Origin: Saccharopolyspora elongata
Lineage (GTDB): Bacteria > Actinomycetota > Actinomycetes > Mycobacteriales > Pseudonocardiaceae
Reading direction: 5' to 3'
Length of the DNA stretch: 64,000 bases
NCBI RefSeq assembly: GCF_004348985.1
Contig: NZ_SMKW01000039.1
Location: forward strand, 1 to 64,000
Position numbers and translations under genes: made by a program. The notes beneath the pieces are model-generated. The model worked only from the letters and a program-made list of their open reading frames with translations. It had not been told where the DNA came from and made no database searches. Of the stretch, positions 8,401-17,856 are shown in pieces (position 1 is the stretch's first letter; every line of letters starts with the position of its first letter).

Positions 8401-10284
8401 TCACTCTCGCTCGGAACTCCAGGTGCGACACAGCAGCGCATCCGGTTCCTTTGCCGGGGAGCCTGCTCGGGCGCTGAAGGCGACTCCTGCGATGTACTCG
8501 CCGTTCGCGCACTGTCCCTTGTAGTGGCCCGTGGCGAAGTCTCCGCCGCGGGCCTCCGGCGGGCGGGCGTCCGACCTGTCGAACCAGACCGCGCTCCCGG
8601 TCGTGCCGAGCCGGTTCGCGACCTTTCCGCACACCGTCGACGACAGGTCCGCTCCCCTGGTCGCGTAGCCGGCGACGAAGGAATCCGGCGGGCACTGGAA
8701 CTTCGTGAAGCCCGGCGCCCAGTCGTCGGTCACGTGCCGCTCGTCGCGGACCACCTCGTAGCCCGCATCCCAGCCGCCGCCTCCGCTGTCGGTGCACAGG
8801 CCTCGGGAACCCGTGTGGCTCAGGCCGATCAGGCGCTGACCGTCCGGGCAGGCCGCCTTGCCCGCACCCGGGTCCCAATCCGGTTCGGCCCGCAGGCGGG
8901 CCGACTGCACGAGGTCGCCGTGGTCCACGTCCAGCATTCGCCAGGTGTCGGCCGGTTTCGGCGGGCTCGCCTCGGCGTTCACCAGCCGGTGCCAGGCTTC
9001 CGCGCGCCAGTCGTCGCCGTCGTCGACGAACATCCTGTTGCCCGCGGCATCCCAGTGCACCAGGCCCCAGCCGTTGCCCTGCCGGTTCTCGTGCCAGCCG
9101 ACCAGCGGCCAGTATGCGAAGTCGGTGTCGTTGGCGATGAGGAAGTCGACGAAGTTGCCGAACCAGGCCCGCTCCTTCGGGTCCTGCTCGTCACAACCAC
9201 CCACGCCGAACTCGCTGATCCACAGCGGCGCGGTGAAGTGCTGCCCCTCCTCGGTGACGAAGAACGCCTGCCGGCGCAGCACGTCGTAGAGCTGGTCGCG
9301 GTCCATGTCCCGGTACCGCGGATCGTGCGTCTCCCCCAGGCCGGTGGCGCCGGTGTGGTTCGGGCCGGTGTAGCCGTAGAAGTGCGCCGAGTACACCAGC
9401 TTTCCCGAGGTCACCAGCGTGTGCGACAGGGTGCGGACCGGTTCCAGCGTCGGCCTGCCGTGCGGGAGGCCGTCCAGTGGGATGCCGGTCCAGTTGATGC
9501 CTTCGATGATGATCAGCAGGTTCGGGTTGGCCTCGTCGAGGATCCGGTCCGCGGCGCGTTGGGAGGCCGCGAACCAGTCGTGGTTGTCACCGAGTCCCCA
9601 GTTCGGATCGTCGAAGACGTCGCGGCGCACCTCGTTGTAGAGATCCGCGCCGACCACGCGCGGGTTGTCACGGTAGCGACTGGCCATGAAGAGCCAGCCC
9701 TCTTCCCACTTCTGGTCGCTCTGGCTGCTGTTCCAGCGCTCGTTGCCATCTACGCCGCAGCACCAGCGGGTCGTGTTGGTGTGGTTGTTCAGGATCACCG
9801 CGAAACCACTGTCGGTGAGCGCGGCAACGGCCGCGTCGTACACCTGGAGCCGGGTCTTGCCGCGCAGTTCGGGGTTCGCGGCCACCGCCGCGTCCGGCAC
9901 GGTCGCCGGGTCGTCGATCATGTCGGTGGAGAACGGCAGCCGGATGCTGTTGAGCCCGAGTTCCCGGAAGCTGTCGACGATTTCGCGCATCGAGGCCCGG
10001 TCCAGGCCGAGCGGGATGCCGCTGCTGTTCTCCCCCGCGTGGTGGTTGGCGGGGTCGGTGATGTCGCCGCTGCCGTTCCAGGTCCCGCTGGCGCCGTGCC
10101 AGTTCCCGGCCTTCAGCTTGAAGCGGTTCCCGCCCGCGTCGACGATGTAGCGCCCTTCGGTATGCAGCGGTCCGGCCCAGGCTTCGCCGGATTCCGCGAT
10201 TTTCCCGGTTTTCGCCTCGGCGGGCGGTTGGACAGGCGCCAGCAGCGGCAGCGCGAGGACGGCGGCGAGCACCCCGGCGATCAT
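8401..10284 (-). CDS. Secreted GH5-type glycoside hydrolase with C-terminal Cys-repeat domain
   Basis: 627 residues. A signal peptide occupies about residues 1-25 (MIAGVLAAVLALPLLAP). The catalytic part (about 40-430) is a GH5-like barrel: the acid/base is Glu218 in LYNEV and the nucleophile Glu358 in LWISEFGVGG, with NNHTNTT and SAHFYGY as active-site strands. Residues 475-620 hold three Cys-bounded repeats (C479-C497, C531-C552, C592-C619), each with an x-IAG/VAG/LIG turn, probably a substrate-binding or wall-attachment module. The ATG at 10284 has GGGAG upstream; a TTG at 10299 is less likely. It is divergent from the sugar ABC operon and probably feeds it. Exact glycan unknown. Confidence 0.85.
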   Translation of the reverse strand: MIAGVLAAVLALPLLAPVQPPAEAKTGKIAESGEAWAGPLHTEGRYIVDAGGNRFKLKAGNWHGASGTWNGSGDITDPANHHAGENSSGIPLGLDRASMREIVDSFRELGLNSIRLPFSTDMIDDPATVPDAAVAANPELRGKTRLQVYDAAVAALTDSGFAVILNNHTNTTRWCCGVDGNERWNSSQSDQKWEEGWLFMASRYRDNPRVVGADLYNEVRRDVFDDPNWGLGDNHDWFAASQRAADRILDEANPNLLIIIEGINWTGIPLDGLPHGRPTLEPVRTLSHTLVTSGKLVYSAHFYGYTGPNHTGATGLGETHDPRYRDMDRDQLYDVLRRQAFFVTEEGQHFTAPLWISEFGVGGCDEQDPKERAWFGNFVDFLIANDTDFAYWPLVGWHENRQGNGWGLVHWDAAGNRMFVDDGDDWRAEAWHRLVNAEASPPKPADTWRMLDVDHGDLVQSARLRAEPDWDPGAGKAACPDGQRLIGLSHTGSRGLCTDSGGGGWDAGYEVVRDERHVTDDWAPGFTKFQCPPDSFVAGYATRGADLSSTVCGKVANRLGTTGSAVWFDRSDARPPEARGGDFATGHYKGQCANGEYIAGVAFSARAGSPAKEPDALLCRTWSSERE

Positions 10285-10396
10285 GCGTACGTCTCCCAAG
10301 TCGGCTTCCCAATCAGGTCGAACGATTCGCGGATTCGGCAGCGGGAACTCAATCTTCGCAGGTACCAGCGGTCGAAATGATCTGTGAAATCAACGC

Positions 10397-10419
10397 TTTT
10401 CCCGTTCTCACCGGGAAAA
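10397..10419. promoter_or_regulatory. Perfect inverted repeat in divergent sugar promoter region
   Basis: TTTTCCCG, seven bases, CGGGAAAA: an exact 8-bp inverted repeat between the GH5 gene (start 10284) and the binding-protein gene (start 10569). Position between divergent genes favours an operator for a local or LacI/ROK-type sugar regulator over a terminator. No regulator gene for it lies in the locus. Confidence 0.5.
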
Positions 10420-10568
10420 ACTAGATCGCGAGACAGTCGCGGCGGCGCAACGACACGGTCCCGAACGAGCCATGATTGGTTCAGACCTTGCCTTCGGGGA
10501 AACCGGTCCTTACGATCCGATTGCTCAATGCAAAACGGGAATTGCACATGATGCAACGGAGAATCCCC

Positions 10569-11855
10569 ATGCGCGCCTGGAAAGTCATCACCGTCGCCGC
10601 CGTCGGCGCGCTGCTCGCGGCCTGCGGCCCGCCGCAGGTCCAGCAGTCCGCGCCCACCGAGGACGAACGCACCGGAACCCTGCGGGTCTGGCTGTTCGAC
10701 GAAACCAACCGCGGTCCGAAGCAGGCCACTGTGGACGAGGCGGTCGCCCGCTTCGAAGCCGAACACCAAGGCGTGCAGGTGGATGTCCAGTACATCCCCG
10801 TGGACACCCGGTCACAGCGCTTCACCGGCGCCTTCAACGACCCGGCCAGCGCGCCGGACGTCGCCGAGTACGGCAACACCGACGTGGCCGGGTACGTCGC
10901 CGCCGGCGGCCTGGCCGACCTCACCGGGAACCTCGGCCAGTGGCCCGAATCCCGCGACCTGAACCCGTCCGTGCTGGAGACCGCGAAGGTCGACGGCAAG
11001 GTCTACGGCGTGCCCTGGTACACCGGCATCCGCGCGTTGTACTACCGCACCGACGTCTTCGCCGAGCTGGGCCTGCAGCCGCCGCGCACGCTGGCGGAAC
11101 TGGCCGACACCGCGCAGCGGATCCGCACCGCCCGCCCCGACATGTACGGCATCTCCATCGGCGGCAAGTACCACTACGCGCTGATGCCGTTCATCTGGGC
11201 CAACGGCGGCGACCTGGCCCGCCGGGACGGCGAGAAGTGGGTGTCCACTGTGGATCAGCCCGCCGCCCGCCAGGGCGTCGACGCCTACGCGTCGCTGATC
11301 ACCGGCGGGGCGTGCCCGCGCGAGCAGTGCGCGGACCTGACCGGCAGCCAGGCCGTGCAGGCGTTCGCCTCCGGCAAGGCGGCGATGACGATCGGCGGCG
11401 ACTTCAACCGCGCCGCGGTCGACGCCGGTGCCGCCGGCGGGAAGTACGCCGTCGTGCCGCTGCCCGGCAACACCGCCGGTTCGGTCGCCCCGGCCTTCGC
11501 CGGCGGCAACATGCTCGGCGTCATGAAGTCGTCCAAGCGCGCGACGCTGGCGCGCGAGTTCGTGCAGCTGCTCGCGGGCAAGGAGTACCAGCGCAAGATG
11601 TACGCGGCGATGGGCAACCTGCCGACCTTCACCGACGTGCAGCAGGAACTCGCGGCCGGTGACCCGAAGGTCGCGCCGTTCGTGCAGACGCTGCAGGCGG
11701 GCACCCGGTTCGTGCCCACCTCGGCGACCTGGTCGAAGGTCGACGCGCAGGGCGTCCTGCCGACGATGGTGCAGCAGATCATCACCGGCACCAGCGTCGA
11801 CGAGGCGACCGGCAACGCGGCCAAGCAGATGGACACCGTCTTCGAAGGTCGCTGA
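10569..11855 (+). CDS. Extracellular sugar-binding lipoprotein of an ABC importer
   Basis: 428 residues from MRAWKVITVAAVG. The lipobox is LLAACG, placing the anchored Cys near residue 19. The mature protein has the family 1 solute-binding fold (TLRVWLFDE, VDVQYIPVDTRSQRFTGAF, DVAEYGNTDVAGYVAAGGLADL, VPWYTGIRALYYRTDVF, GKAAMTIGGDF). The ATG at 10569 is preferred because ACGGAGAA precedes it and it begins right at the signal peptide; an upstream start at 10476 adds 31 residues. It works with the two permeases downstream; the GH20 gene in the same operon suggests N-acetylglucosamine oligomers as ligand. Confidence 0.92.
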   Translation: MRAWKVITVAAVGALLAACGPPQVQQSAPTEDERTGTLRVWLFDETNRGPKQATVDEAVARFEAEHQGVQVDVQYIPVDTRSQRFTGAFNDPASAPDVAEYGNTDVAGYVAAGGLADLTGNLGQWPESRDLNPSVLETAKVDGKVYGVPWYTGIRALYYRTDVFAELGLQPPRTLAELADTAQRIRTARPDMYGISIGGKYHYALMPFIWANGGDLARRDGEKWVSTVDQPAARQGVDAYASLITGGACPREQCADLTGSQAVQAFASGKAAMTIGGDFNRAAVDAGAAGGKYAVVPLPGNTAGSVAPAFAGGNMLGVMKSSKRATLAREFVQLLAGKEYQRKMYAAMGNLPTFTDVQQELAAGDPKVAPFVQTLQAGTRFVPTSATWSKVDAQGVLPTMVQQIITGTSVDEATGNAAKQMDTVFEGR

Positions 11856-11887
11856 GATGGGGGTTTCGACGCGGCGGACCGGTGGAT

Positions 11888-11935
11888 CCGCAATTTCCAT
11901 TGAAATCGAAGGTCCAATTTCAATGGAAATTGCGG
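11888..11935. repeat. 19-bp perfect inverted repeat between binding protein and permease genes
   Basis: Arms at 11888-11906 and 11917-11935 are exact reverse complements, separated by 10 bases. The stem is A/T-rich in a GC-rich genome and is not followed by a T-run. It lies inside the operon, 33 bp after the binding-protein stop. By analogy with other binding-protein operons, it probably protects the upstream message or attenuates the permease genes, giving excess binding protein. That role is inference. Confidence 0.75.
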
Positions 11936-11996
11936 CCATCCCGGAGCGGCTCCGCTACCCGCGCCGCTGCGCAACACGAGTTCGAGGTCAGGTGTG

Positions 11997-12878
11997 ATGG
12001 CCGCGCTGTTCTACCTCGCACCGGCGGCGCTGCTACTCATCGGCATGATGGGCTACCCGCTCTACCAGCTGGTGCAGATCTCCCTGTACGAGTACGGACA
12101 GGCGCAGGCGTCCGGTGGCGTGCCGGTGGTGTTCCTCGGCGCGGACAACTACCTGACGCTGCTCGGGGACGGCCAGTTCTGGACGATCCTGGTGCAGACC
12201 TGCGTCTTCGCCGCGGTCTGCGTGGTGGGCAGCCTGGCGGTGGGCATCGCGCTAGCGGTGCTGGCCACCAGGATCAGCCCGCTGCCGCGGCTGCTGCTGT
12301 TCCTCGCCGCCATCGGCGCCTGGGCCACCCCTGCGATGGCCGGGTCGACGGTCTGGCTGTTCTTGTTCGACCAGGACTTCGGCCTGGTCAACGAGGTGCT
12401 CACCGGCGTCGGCATCGACGGCGCGGCGGGCTTCTCCTGGACCTACGACAAGTTCGTGGCCTTCGGCCTGGTCGCCGCCGAGGTGATCTGGTGCTCGTTC
12501 CCGTTCGTGCTCGTCACCACCTACGCCGGGCTCACCGGGATCCCGAGCGAGATGGTGGAGGCCGCGGCGCTGGACGGGGCGTCGGCCTGGCGCACCGCGC
12601 GCAGCGTGCTGCTGCCGATGCTGCGCCCGGTGCTGGTCATCGCCACCATCCAGTCGATCATCTGGGACTTCAAGATCTTCACCCAGATCTACGTGATGAC
12701 CAACGGCGGCGGCGTGGCCGGGCAGAACATGGTCCTCAACGTCTACGCGTACCAGTCGGCCTTCGCGGGCTCGAACTACGGGCTCGGCTCGGCCATCGGC
12801 GTGGTGATGACCGTGCTGCTCATCTTGATCACGCTGGCCTACCTGCGGGCCCAGCGGAAGGACGAGGCCAACGCATGA
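11997..12878 (+). CDS. Sugar ABC permease, MalF-like
   Basis: About 293 residues with six predicted membrane segments, starting MAALFYLAPAALLLIGMMGYPL. The cytoplasmic EAA loop is visible (EMVEAAALDGASAWRTARSVLLPMLRP), the docking site for the shared ATPase. A GTG three bases upstream (11994) is an equally possible start. The gene follows the 19-bp hairpin and overlaps the next permease by 4 bp. The ATPase (MsiK-type in actinomycetes) is not encoded here, as is normal for this class. Confidence 0.92.
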   Translation: MAALFYLAPAALLLIGMMGYPLYQLVQISLYEYGQAQASGGVPVVFLGADNYLTLLGDGQFWTILVQTCVFAAVCVVGSLAVGIALAVLATRISPLPRLLLFLAAIGAWATPAMAGSTVWLFLFDQDFGLVNEVLTGVGIDGAAGFSWTYDKFVAFGLVAAEVIWCSFPFVLVTTYAGLTGIPSEMVEAAALDGASAWRTARSVLLPMLRPVLVIATIQSIIWDFKIFTQIYVMTNGGGVAGQNMVLNVYAYQSAFAGSNYGLGSAIGVVMTVLLILITLAYLRAQRKDEANA

Positions 12879-13726
12879 GTGCATTGCGCAAACCCCGGCT
12901 GCTCGCCGCCAACTCGGTCGCGGTGCTGATCGCTGTCGTGGTGGCGTTCCCCCTGTACTGGATGGTGCTCTCGGCCTTCAAGCCGGAGGGCGAGCTGCTC
13001 TCGACCGATCCCCGGCCGTGGACCTTCACCCCCACCCTGGACAGCTTCCGCCGCGTGTTCACAGTGGACGGACTCGGCGGGTACTTCGTGAACAGCCTGC
13101 TGGTGGCCGGCGCGGTCGTGCTGGTCTCGCTGCTGATGTCGTTCCTCGCCGCCGTCGCGCTCACCAGGTTCCGCTTCCGCGGCCGCACCGTGCTGCTGCT
13201 GATGCTGCTGGTGGCGCAGATGGTTCCGGTGGAGGCGCTGACGATCCCGCTGTTCTTCCTGATGCGCGAGGTCGGTTCGGTCGCCCCGGCGTTCGGGCTC
13301 AACCACCTCGGTTCGCTGGTGCTGGTGCACCTGGCGTTCAGCCTGCCGCTGGCGATCTGGATGCTGCGCGGGTTCGTCGCGGCCGTCCCGGACGAGCTGG
13401 AGGAGGCCGCGACGCTGGACGGCGCGAGCCGCACCCGGTTCGTCTGGCAGGTGCTCTTCCCGCTGGTGGCACCGGGTTTGGTGGCCACCAGCGTGCTCTC
13501 GTTCATCCACGCATGGAACGACTTCCTGTTCGCCAAGACGTTCATCATCTCGGCGTCGGAGAACCAGACGCTGCCGATGGCGATCCTGGTGTTCTTCACC
13601 CCTGAGGGAAACGATTGGGGCGCGATCATGGCCGGTTCAACGCTGATGACGATTCCGGTGCTCATCTTCTTCGTGGTGGTGCAGCGGCGCCTGGTGTCCG
13701 GGCTGGCCGGGGCGGTGAAGGGATGA
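12875..13726 (+). CDS. Sugar ABC permease, MalG-like
   Basis: 283 residues with six membrane segments. It begins MSALRKPRLLAANSVAVLI, has the MalG-type PLYWMVLSAFKPEGELL after the first segment and the EAA loop DELEEAATLDGASRTRFVWQ. It overlaps both neighbours (ATGA at each end), so the operon is translationally coupled. It partners with the MalF-like protein to form the membrane channel. Confidence 0.92.
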   Translation: MSALRKPRLLAANSVAVLIAVVVAFPLYWMVLSAFKPEGELLSTDPRPWTFTPTLDSFRRVFTVDGLGGYFVNSLLVAGAVVLVSLLMSFLAAVALTRFRFRGRTVLLLMLLVAQMVPVEALTIPLFFLMREVGSVAPAFGLNHLGSLVLVHLAFSLPLAIWMLRGFVAAVPDELEEAATLDGASRTRFVWQVLFPLVAPGLVATSVLSFIHAWNDFLFAKTFIISASENQTLPMAILVFFTPEGNDWGAIMAGSTLMTIPVLIFFVVVQRRLVSGLAGAVKG

Positions 13727-15201
13727 GCTGGGACTCGCTGGTACCGAAGCCCGCGCTGGTGGCACCGGCCGCGGGGATGTTCGAGCTGGACCGGGACACC
13801 ACGGTGGGCGGCGAACCCACCACGGCCGACTGGTTCCGGCGGCACGTCGGCGCCGCCACCGGGCTGCCGCTGCCGGACGCGGCGCGGCCGACGATCGAGT
13901 TCCGCGTCGACCTGGCCGAATCCGCGCCCGGCGGCTACCGCGCGGAAATCCGGCCGGACGGCGTGGAAGTCGTCGCGCACGACGCGGCCGGCGCGCACCA
14001 CGCCGCACAGACCCTGCGGCAGCTGCTCGGCCCGGCCGCGTACCGGAGCGCGCTTATCCACTATGGACGGTGCTTGTTGCCGTGCGGCCGGGTCGAGGAC
14101 CGGCCGCGGTTCGCCTGGCGAGGCTGCCACCTGGACGTGGCCCGGCACTTCCTGCCCAAGCGCGAAGTCCTCCGGTTCGTCGAGCTGCTGGCCATGCACA
14201 AGCTCAACGTCCTGCACCTGCACCTGACCGACGACCAGGGCTGGCGCGTCGAGGTGCCGCGGTTCCCGAACCTGACCCGCGTCGGCGCCTGGCGGCGGCG
14301 CTCGATGGTCGGCCGCGGCGAGCAGCCCGAGTTCGACGAACGCCCGCACGGCGGCTTCTACACCAGCGACGACCTGCGGGAGATCGTCGCCCACGCCGCC
14401 CGGCACCACATCACCGTCGTCCCGGAGGTCGACGTGCCCGGCCACAGCCAGGCCGCGATCGCCGCCTACCCGGAACTGGGCACCGCGCAGCGGCCCCGCG
14501 TCTGGGAATCCTGGGGCGTCAGCGACGAAATCCTCAACACCGACCCGGCCACGCTGGACTTCTACCGCGCCGTCCTGGACCACCTGATGGAGGTCTTCCC
14601 GTCGCCGGTGATCTGCATCGGCGGCGACGAGGTCCCGGGCGCGACGCCGGCGCACGGCCCCTTCCTGCGCTCGCTCGTCGAGCACATCCACGCCCAGGGC
14701 CGTCGGGCATCGGCCTGGGACGAGATCCTGGAGTCGGTCGACCCGCTGCCGCCGCAGACCATCATCGCGACCTGGCGCGACGAACGGACCGCGCTGCTCG
14801 CCGCCGAGCGCGGCCACGACGTGGTGCTGTGCCCGGAACACCACCTCTACTTCGACCACCGGCAGTCCGACCACCCCGACGAGCCCATCCCGGTCGGCTT
14901 CAACACCACCCTCGAGGACGTCTACGCATACGAACCGCTGACCGAACGCGCGCTCGGCGTGCAGGCGCAGGTCTGGACCGAGCACCTGGACACCCCGCGC
15001 CGCGTCGACTACGCCACCTTCCCGCGGCTGACCGCGTTCGCCGAGGTCGCCTGGAGCAGCGACCGGGACTTCGCCGACTTCCGGCGCCGCCTCGTCGACC
15101 ACCACCTGCCCCGCCTGGACGCCTACGGCGTCGAATACCGCCCGCTCGGCGGCCCGCTCCCCTGGCAGACCCGCCCCGGCGTGCCCGGCCGGCCGCGGTG
15201 A
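13723..15201 (+). CDS. GH20 beta-N-acetylhexosaminidase
   Basis: 492 residues, no evident signal peptide, so probably intracellular. An N-terminal GH20b-like domain (residues 1-115) precedes the barrel: HLHLTDDQGWR, VPEVDVPGHSQAAI, and the catalytic Asp-Glu pair in CIGGDEVPG. W and D/E residues for the acetamido pocket follow (SAWDEIL, VQAQVWTEHL). GH20 enzymes release terminal GlcNAc or GalNAc by substrate-assisted catalysis. Being last in the operon, it probably cleaves the imported chito- or glyco-oligosaccharide. Confidence 0.93.
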   Translation: MSWDSLVPKPALVAPAAGMFELDRDTTVGGEPTTADWFRRHVGAATGLPLPDAARPTIEFRVDLAESAPGGYRAEIRPDGVEVVAHDAAGAHHAAQTLRQLLGPAAYRSALIHYGRCLLPCGRVEDRPRFAWRGCHLDVARHFLPKREVLRFVELLAMHKLNVLHLHLTDDQGWRVEVPRFPNLTRVGAWRRRSMVGRGEQPEFDERPHGGFYTSDDLREIVAHAARHHITVVPEVDVPGHSQAAIAAYPELGTAQRPRVWESWGVSDEILNTDPATLDFYRAVLDHLMEVFPSPVICIGGDEVPGATPAHGPFLRSLVEHIHAQGRRASAWDEILESVDPLPPQTIIATWRDERTALLAAERGHDVVLCPEHHLYFDHRQSDHPDEPIPVGFNTTLEDVYAYEPLTERALGVQAQVWTEHLDTPRRVDYATFPRLTAFAEVAWSSDRDFADFRRRLVDHHLPRLDAYGVEYRPLGGPLPWQTRPGVPGRPR

Positions 15202-15290
15202 GCCGGCGGAGAAAACCCTGAAATCCGTCGGATTCTCCTCGGCCACCGGTAACGTCACGTTGAATGATCTACCGGTCACCGGAGGTGAGG

Positions 15291-17803
15291 ATGACGGAAG
15301 CGCCCGTGAGCCAGGGAGTCCCGGTCTCCCGGCTGCCGTCCCGCCTCGGGCGGCGATGGGTCCGGCGACGCCGCGTGGAGAAGCTCCCGGACCAGCCGAT
15401 CATCCACCTGCTGCGCGAGAACTCCTCCGGCCGGCTCATCGACCAGCTCTCCGACCACCTCGGCACCATCGTGCCGCACGTGGTGCTCGACGTCGGCGGG
15501 ACGCCCGCCGAGACGCCGCGGCAGAAGTCGGTGCAGATCCGGAAGCTGCTGGACAACGCGGCCCAGGGGCTGCGCGACGCCGACTCCTGGCCGCGGATCG
15601 GCCGGCTGCGCTTCCGCCGGTACGCGCTGCTGAGCTGGCTGCTGAAGAAGAACCTGCCGCCGACGAACCTGGCCCAGGCCCCGCATTCGCACACCCGCCA
15701 GCTGCTGCGCGAATACCTCCGCAGCCGCCGGCCCCGGCGCGGCCAGGCCCAGCAGCAGGAGGCCGCGCTGTGGGAGTCGGCCGCGCAGAGCCTGCCGTGG
15801 TACCTCTTCGTGCTGTCGCTGACGTTCTTCCCGCTCTACTACGCGTGGTGGGTGCGCCGGAGCCGCGCCGCCCGCTGGTTCATGCGGCAGCGCTACCTGT
15901 CGCCGGGCGAATCCGCGGACTTCCCGAGCTTCGCGCAGCGCCTGATCACCACGCCGTCGCGCTGGGAGAACGCCGAACAGGTGCGGAAACTCCTGGTGCA
16001 CGCGTTCCTGGCGGACCTCACCGATTCCTACGCGCGGCGGCTGTGGCGCTGGCAGTGGGTGCCCAAGGACTGCTACCCGGTCCTGCTGCTGCGCAACCTC
16101 GGCGAGGACACCGTCGGCAAGGTGCTGGTCCGGCTCATCAACGACGTGCGCAACGAGACCGGCCTGCCGGATCCGCTGCTGGTGATCGGCAGCGGCCCGG
16201 AACCGTTGCAGGACAGCGAGACGCCGAGCGCGCCGGTCACCCTCGAAAGCTGGCCGGAGACGCTGCAGGAAGCGCGGCGCAAGCGCTCGAACACCGCCTG
16301 GTACGTGACGCTGCGGGTGGCCGACGAACCGCCGTCGACGGAGGACGAGCCGGGCGTTTCGCTGGGCCAGACGACCCTGCCGCTGAAGCGCTCCAAGCTG
16401 CTGCGCCGCATCCCGATCCTGCTGGTGGTCCTGCTGGTGCTCGGGGGCGGCGGCGTCTACCTGCAGCAGTACTACGGCCACTGCGGCCGGAGCTGGTGGC
16501 CGTGGACCAACACCGCGCTGTGGTCGACCGGCGGCGAATGCGTCGGGATCGCCGACTCGGAGCACCGCTTCTCCGCCGACATCTCGGAGCCGCTGCTGCG
16601 CGATCGGCTCATCGCCGCGCAGGACCGGATCAACCAGCAGAACGCCGAGTCCGCGGACCTGCACCAGCGGTCGGTGGCGGACGGCAAGCAGGTCGCGTAC
16701 TTCTCGATCGTCTACTTCAGCACCCTCACCGGCCGGGATCCCGACTCGTCGACGCTGGACGGGGTCGCGGCGGAGTTGGAAGGGCTGGCCGAGGCCCAGC
16801 GGAGCGCGCGGATCAACGACCGCGTGGCGATCCGGATCGTGCTCGCCAACGGCGGCGCGAAGATGAAGCACGCCGAGGCCGTCGCCGAGCACATCGTCGA
16901 CTTCACCGAGCCCCGGCAGGAAGCACCGGTGGTGGCGGTCGTCGGGCTGGGCGGCAGCTGGCGGGAGACCGGCGACGCGATCACCGTGCTGGGCAGCAGC
17001 GGGCTCGCCATGGTGGGCACGGTGACCTCCGCCGACAGCTTCCCCGGCCTCAGCAGGCTCTACCACCAGGTGGGCCGACGAACCACTGGGAATCCGAGGT
17101 CATCGCGCAGCACGTGCGGGACCTGGGCAGCAAGAACGTCACCGTCTTCTACGACGAAGCCGACACCTACAGCAGGAACCTCGCGCTCGACGTCGACGCG
17201 CAACTGGGAGGTTCGGCCGAACTCCAGAACACCCAGAACGGCATCCCGTCGGACGCCGTGCAGTGCGGACCCGAATCGCTGGCCCTGTACACGGCGCGGG
17301 CGGACGACTTCAGCAACTACCTGAGCGCCGTGCAGGACCGGTGCGTCGGCGACGCCAACATGCCGAAGCTGATGGCCGGTGACGACGCGACGAAGTTCCT
17401 CCTCGACCGGGAGCTGCGGGAGGGGATCCAGCTCGACTACATCGACTTCACCGGGAAGCGCGTGCTACCGGGCGACGACGGGTTGGTGGGCCGGTCGATG
17501 CTGGCCTTCGACGCCGTCCACCTGGTCCGGCAGGCGGTGCAGAAGGTCACCGAAGGACAGACCGTTGTCGGGACGACGCCGTTGAACGGCCTGGCCGTCT
17601 GGTACGGGATCGCGCGGCTCAGCGAGAACCCCGAAGGCATCCGCGCGATCAGCGGCCCCATCGACTTCGGCTCGCCGACCGGGCAGGTCCCGGTGCGGAA
17701 GGCGATCTCGGTGATGCGAGTGGAGGGCAAGAGCGGGCGGGCGCCCGAGGTCGTGATGCACTGCGGCAGAACGCCGGAGCCGTCCCCCACCTGCCCCAGA
17801 TGA
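15291..17803 (+). pseudogene. Two-TM protein with periplasmic-binding-like domain, interrupted by a frameshift
   Basis: Reading from ATG 15291 (GGAGGTGAGG just upstream), a soluble N-terminal part is followed by membrane segments at about residues 170-190 and 373-392. Next comes a type 1 periplasmic-binding-like domain (HIVDF, VVAVVGLGGSWRETGD, SSGLAMVGTVTSADSFPGLSRLYHQVG). At 17075-17076 the frame shifts; one extra C would give VGPTNHW and continue into VTVFYDEADTYS and on to the TGA at 17801. Intact length would be about 838 residues. The shift may be a real mutation or a sequencing error, since conservation continues after it. Function unknown; the binding fold suggests ligand sensing at the membrane. 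An ATG at 15264 is an alternative start. Confidence 0.65.
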
Positions 17804-17804
17804 T

Positions 17805-17843
17805 GCGAGTGCCGGGCACCCCGGCGGGATGCCCGGCACTCGC
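17805..17843. terminator. Bidirectional hairpin between convergent genes
   Basis: A perfect 14-bp stem (17805-17818 with 17830-17843) and an 11-base loop. It lies between the plus-strand gene ending at 17803 and the minus-strand peptide gene ending at 17857. No long T-run is present on either side, as is usual in actinomycetes. Confidence 0.75.
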
Positions 17844-17856
17844 GGCAGCGGAAAGA

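Noticed and set aside
8524-10380. 618-codon plus-strand frame
   Set aside because: Antisense to the GH5 gene, which has catalytic Glu motifs, a signal peptide and a ribosome site.
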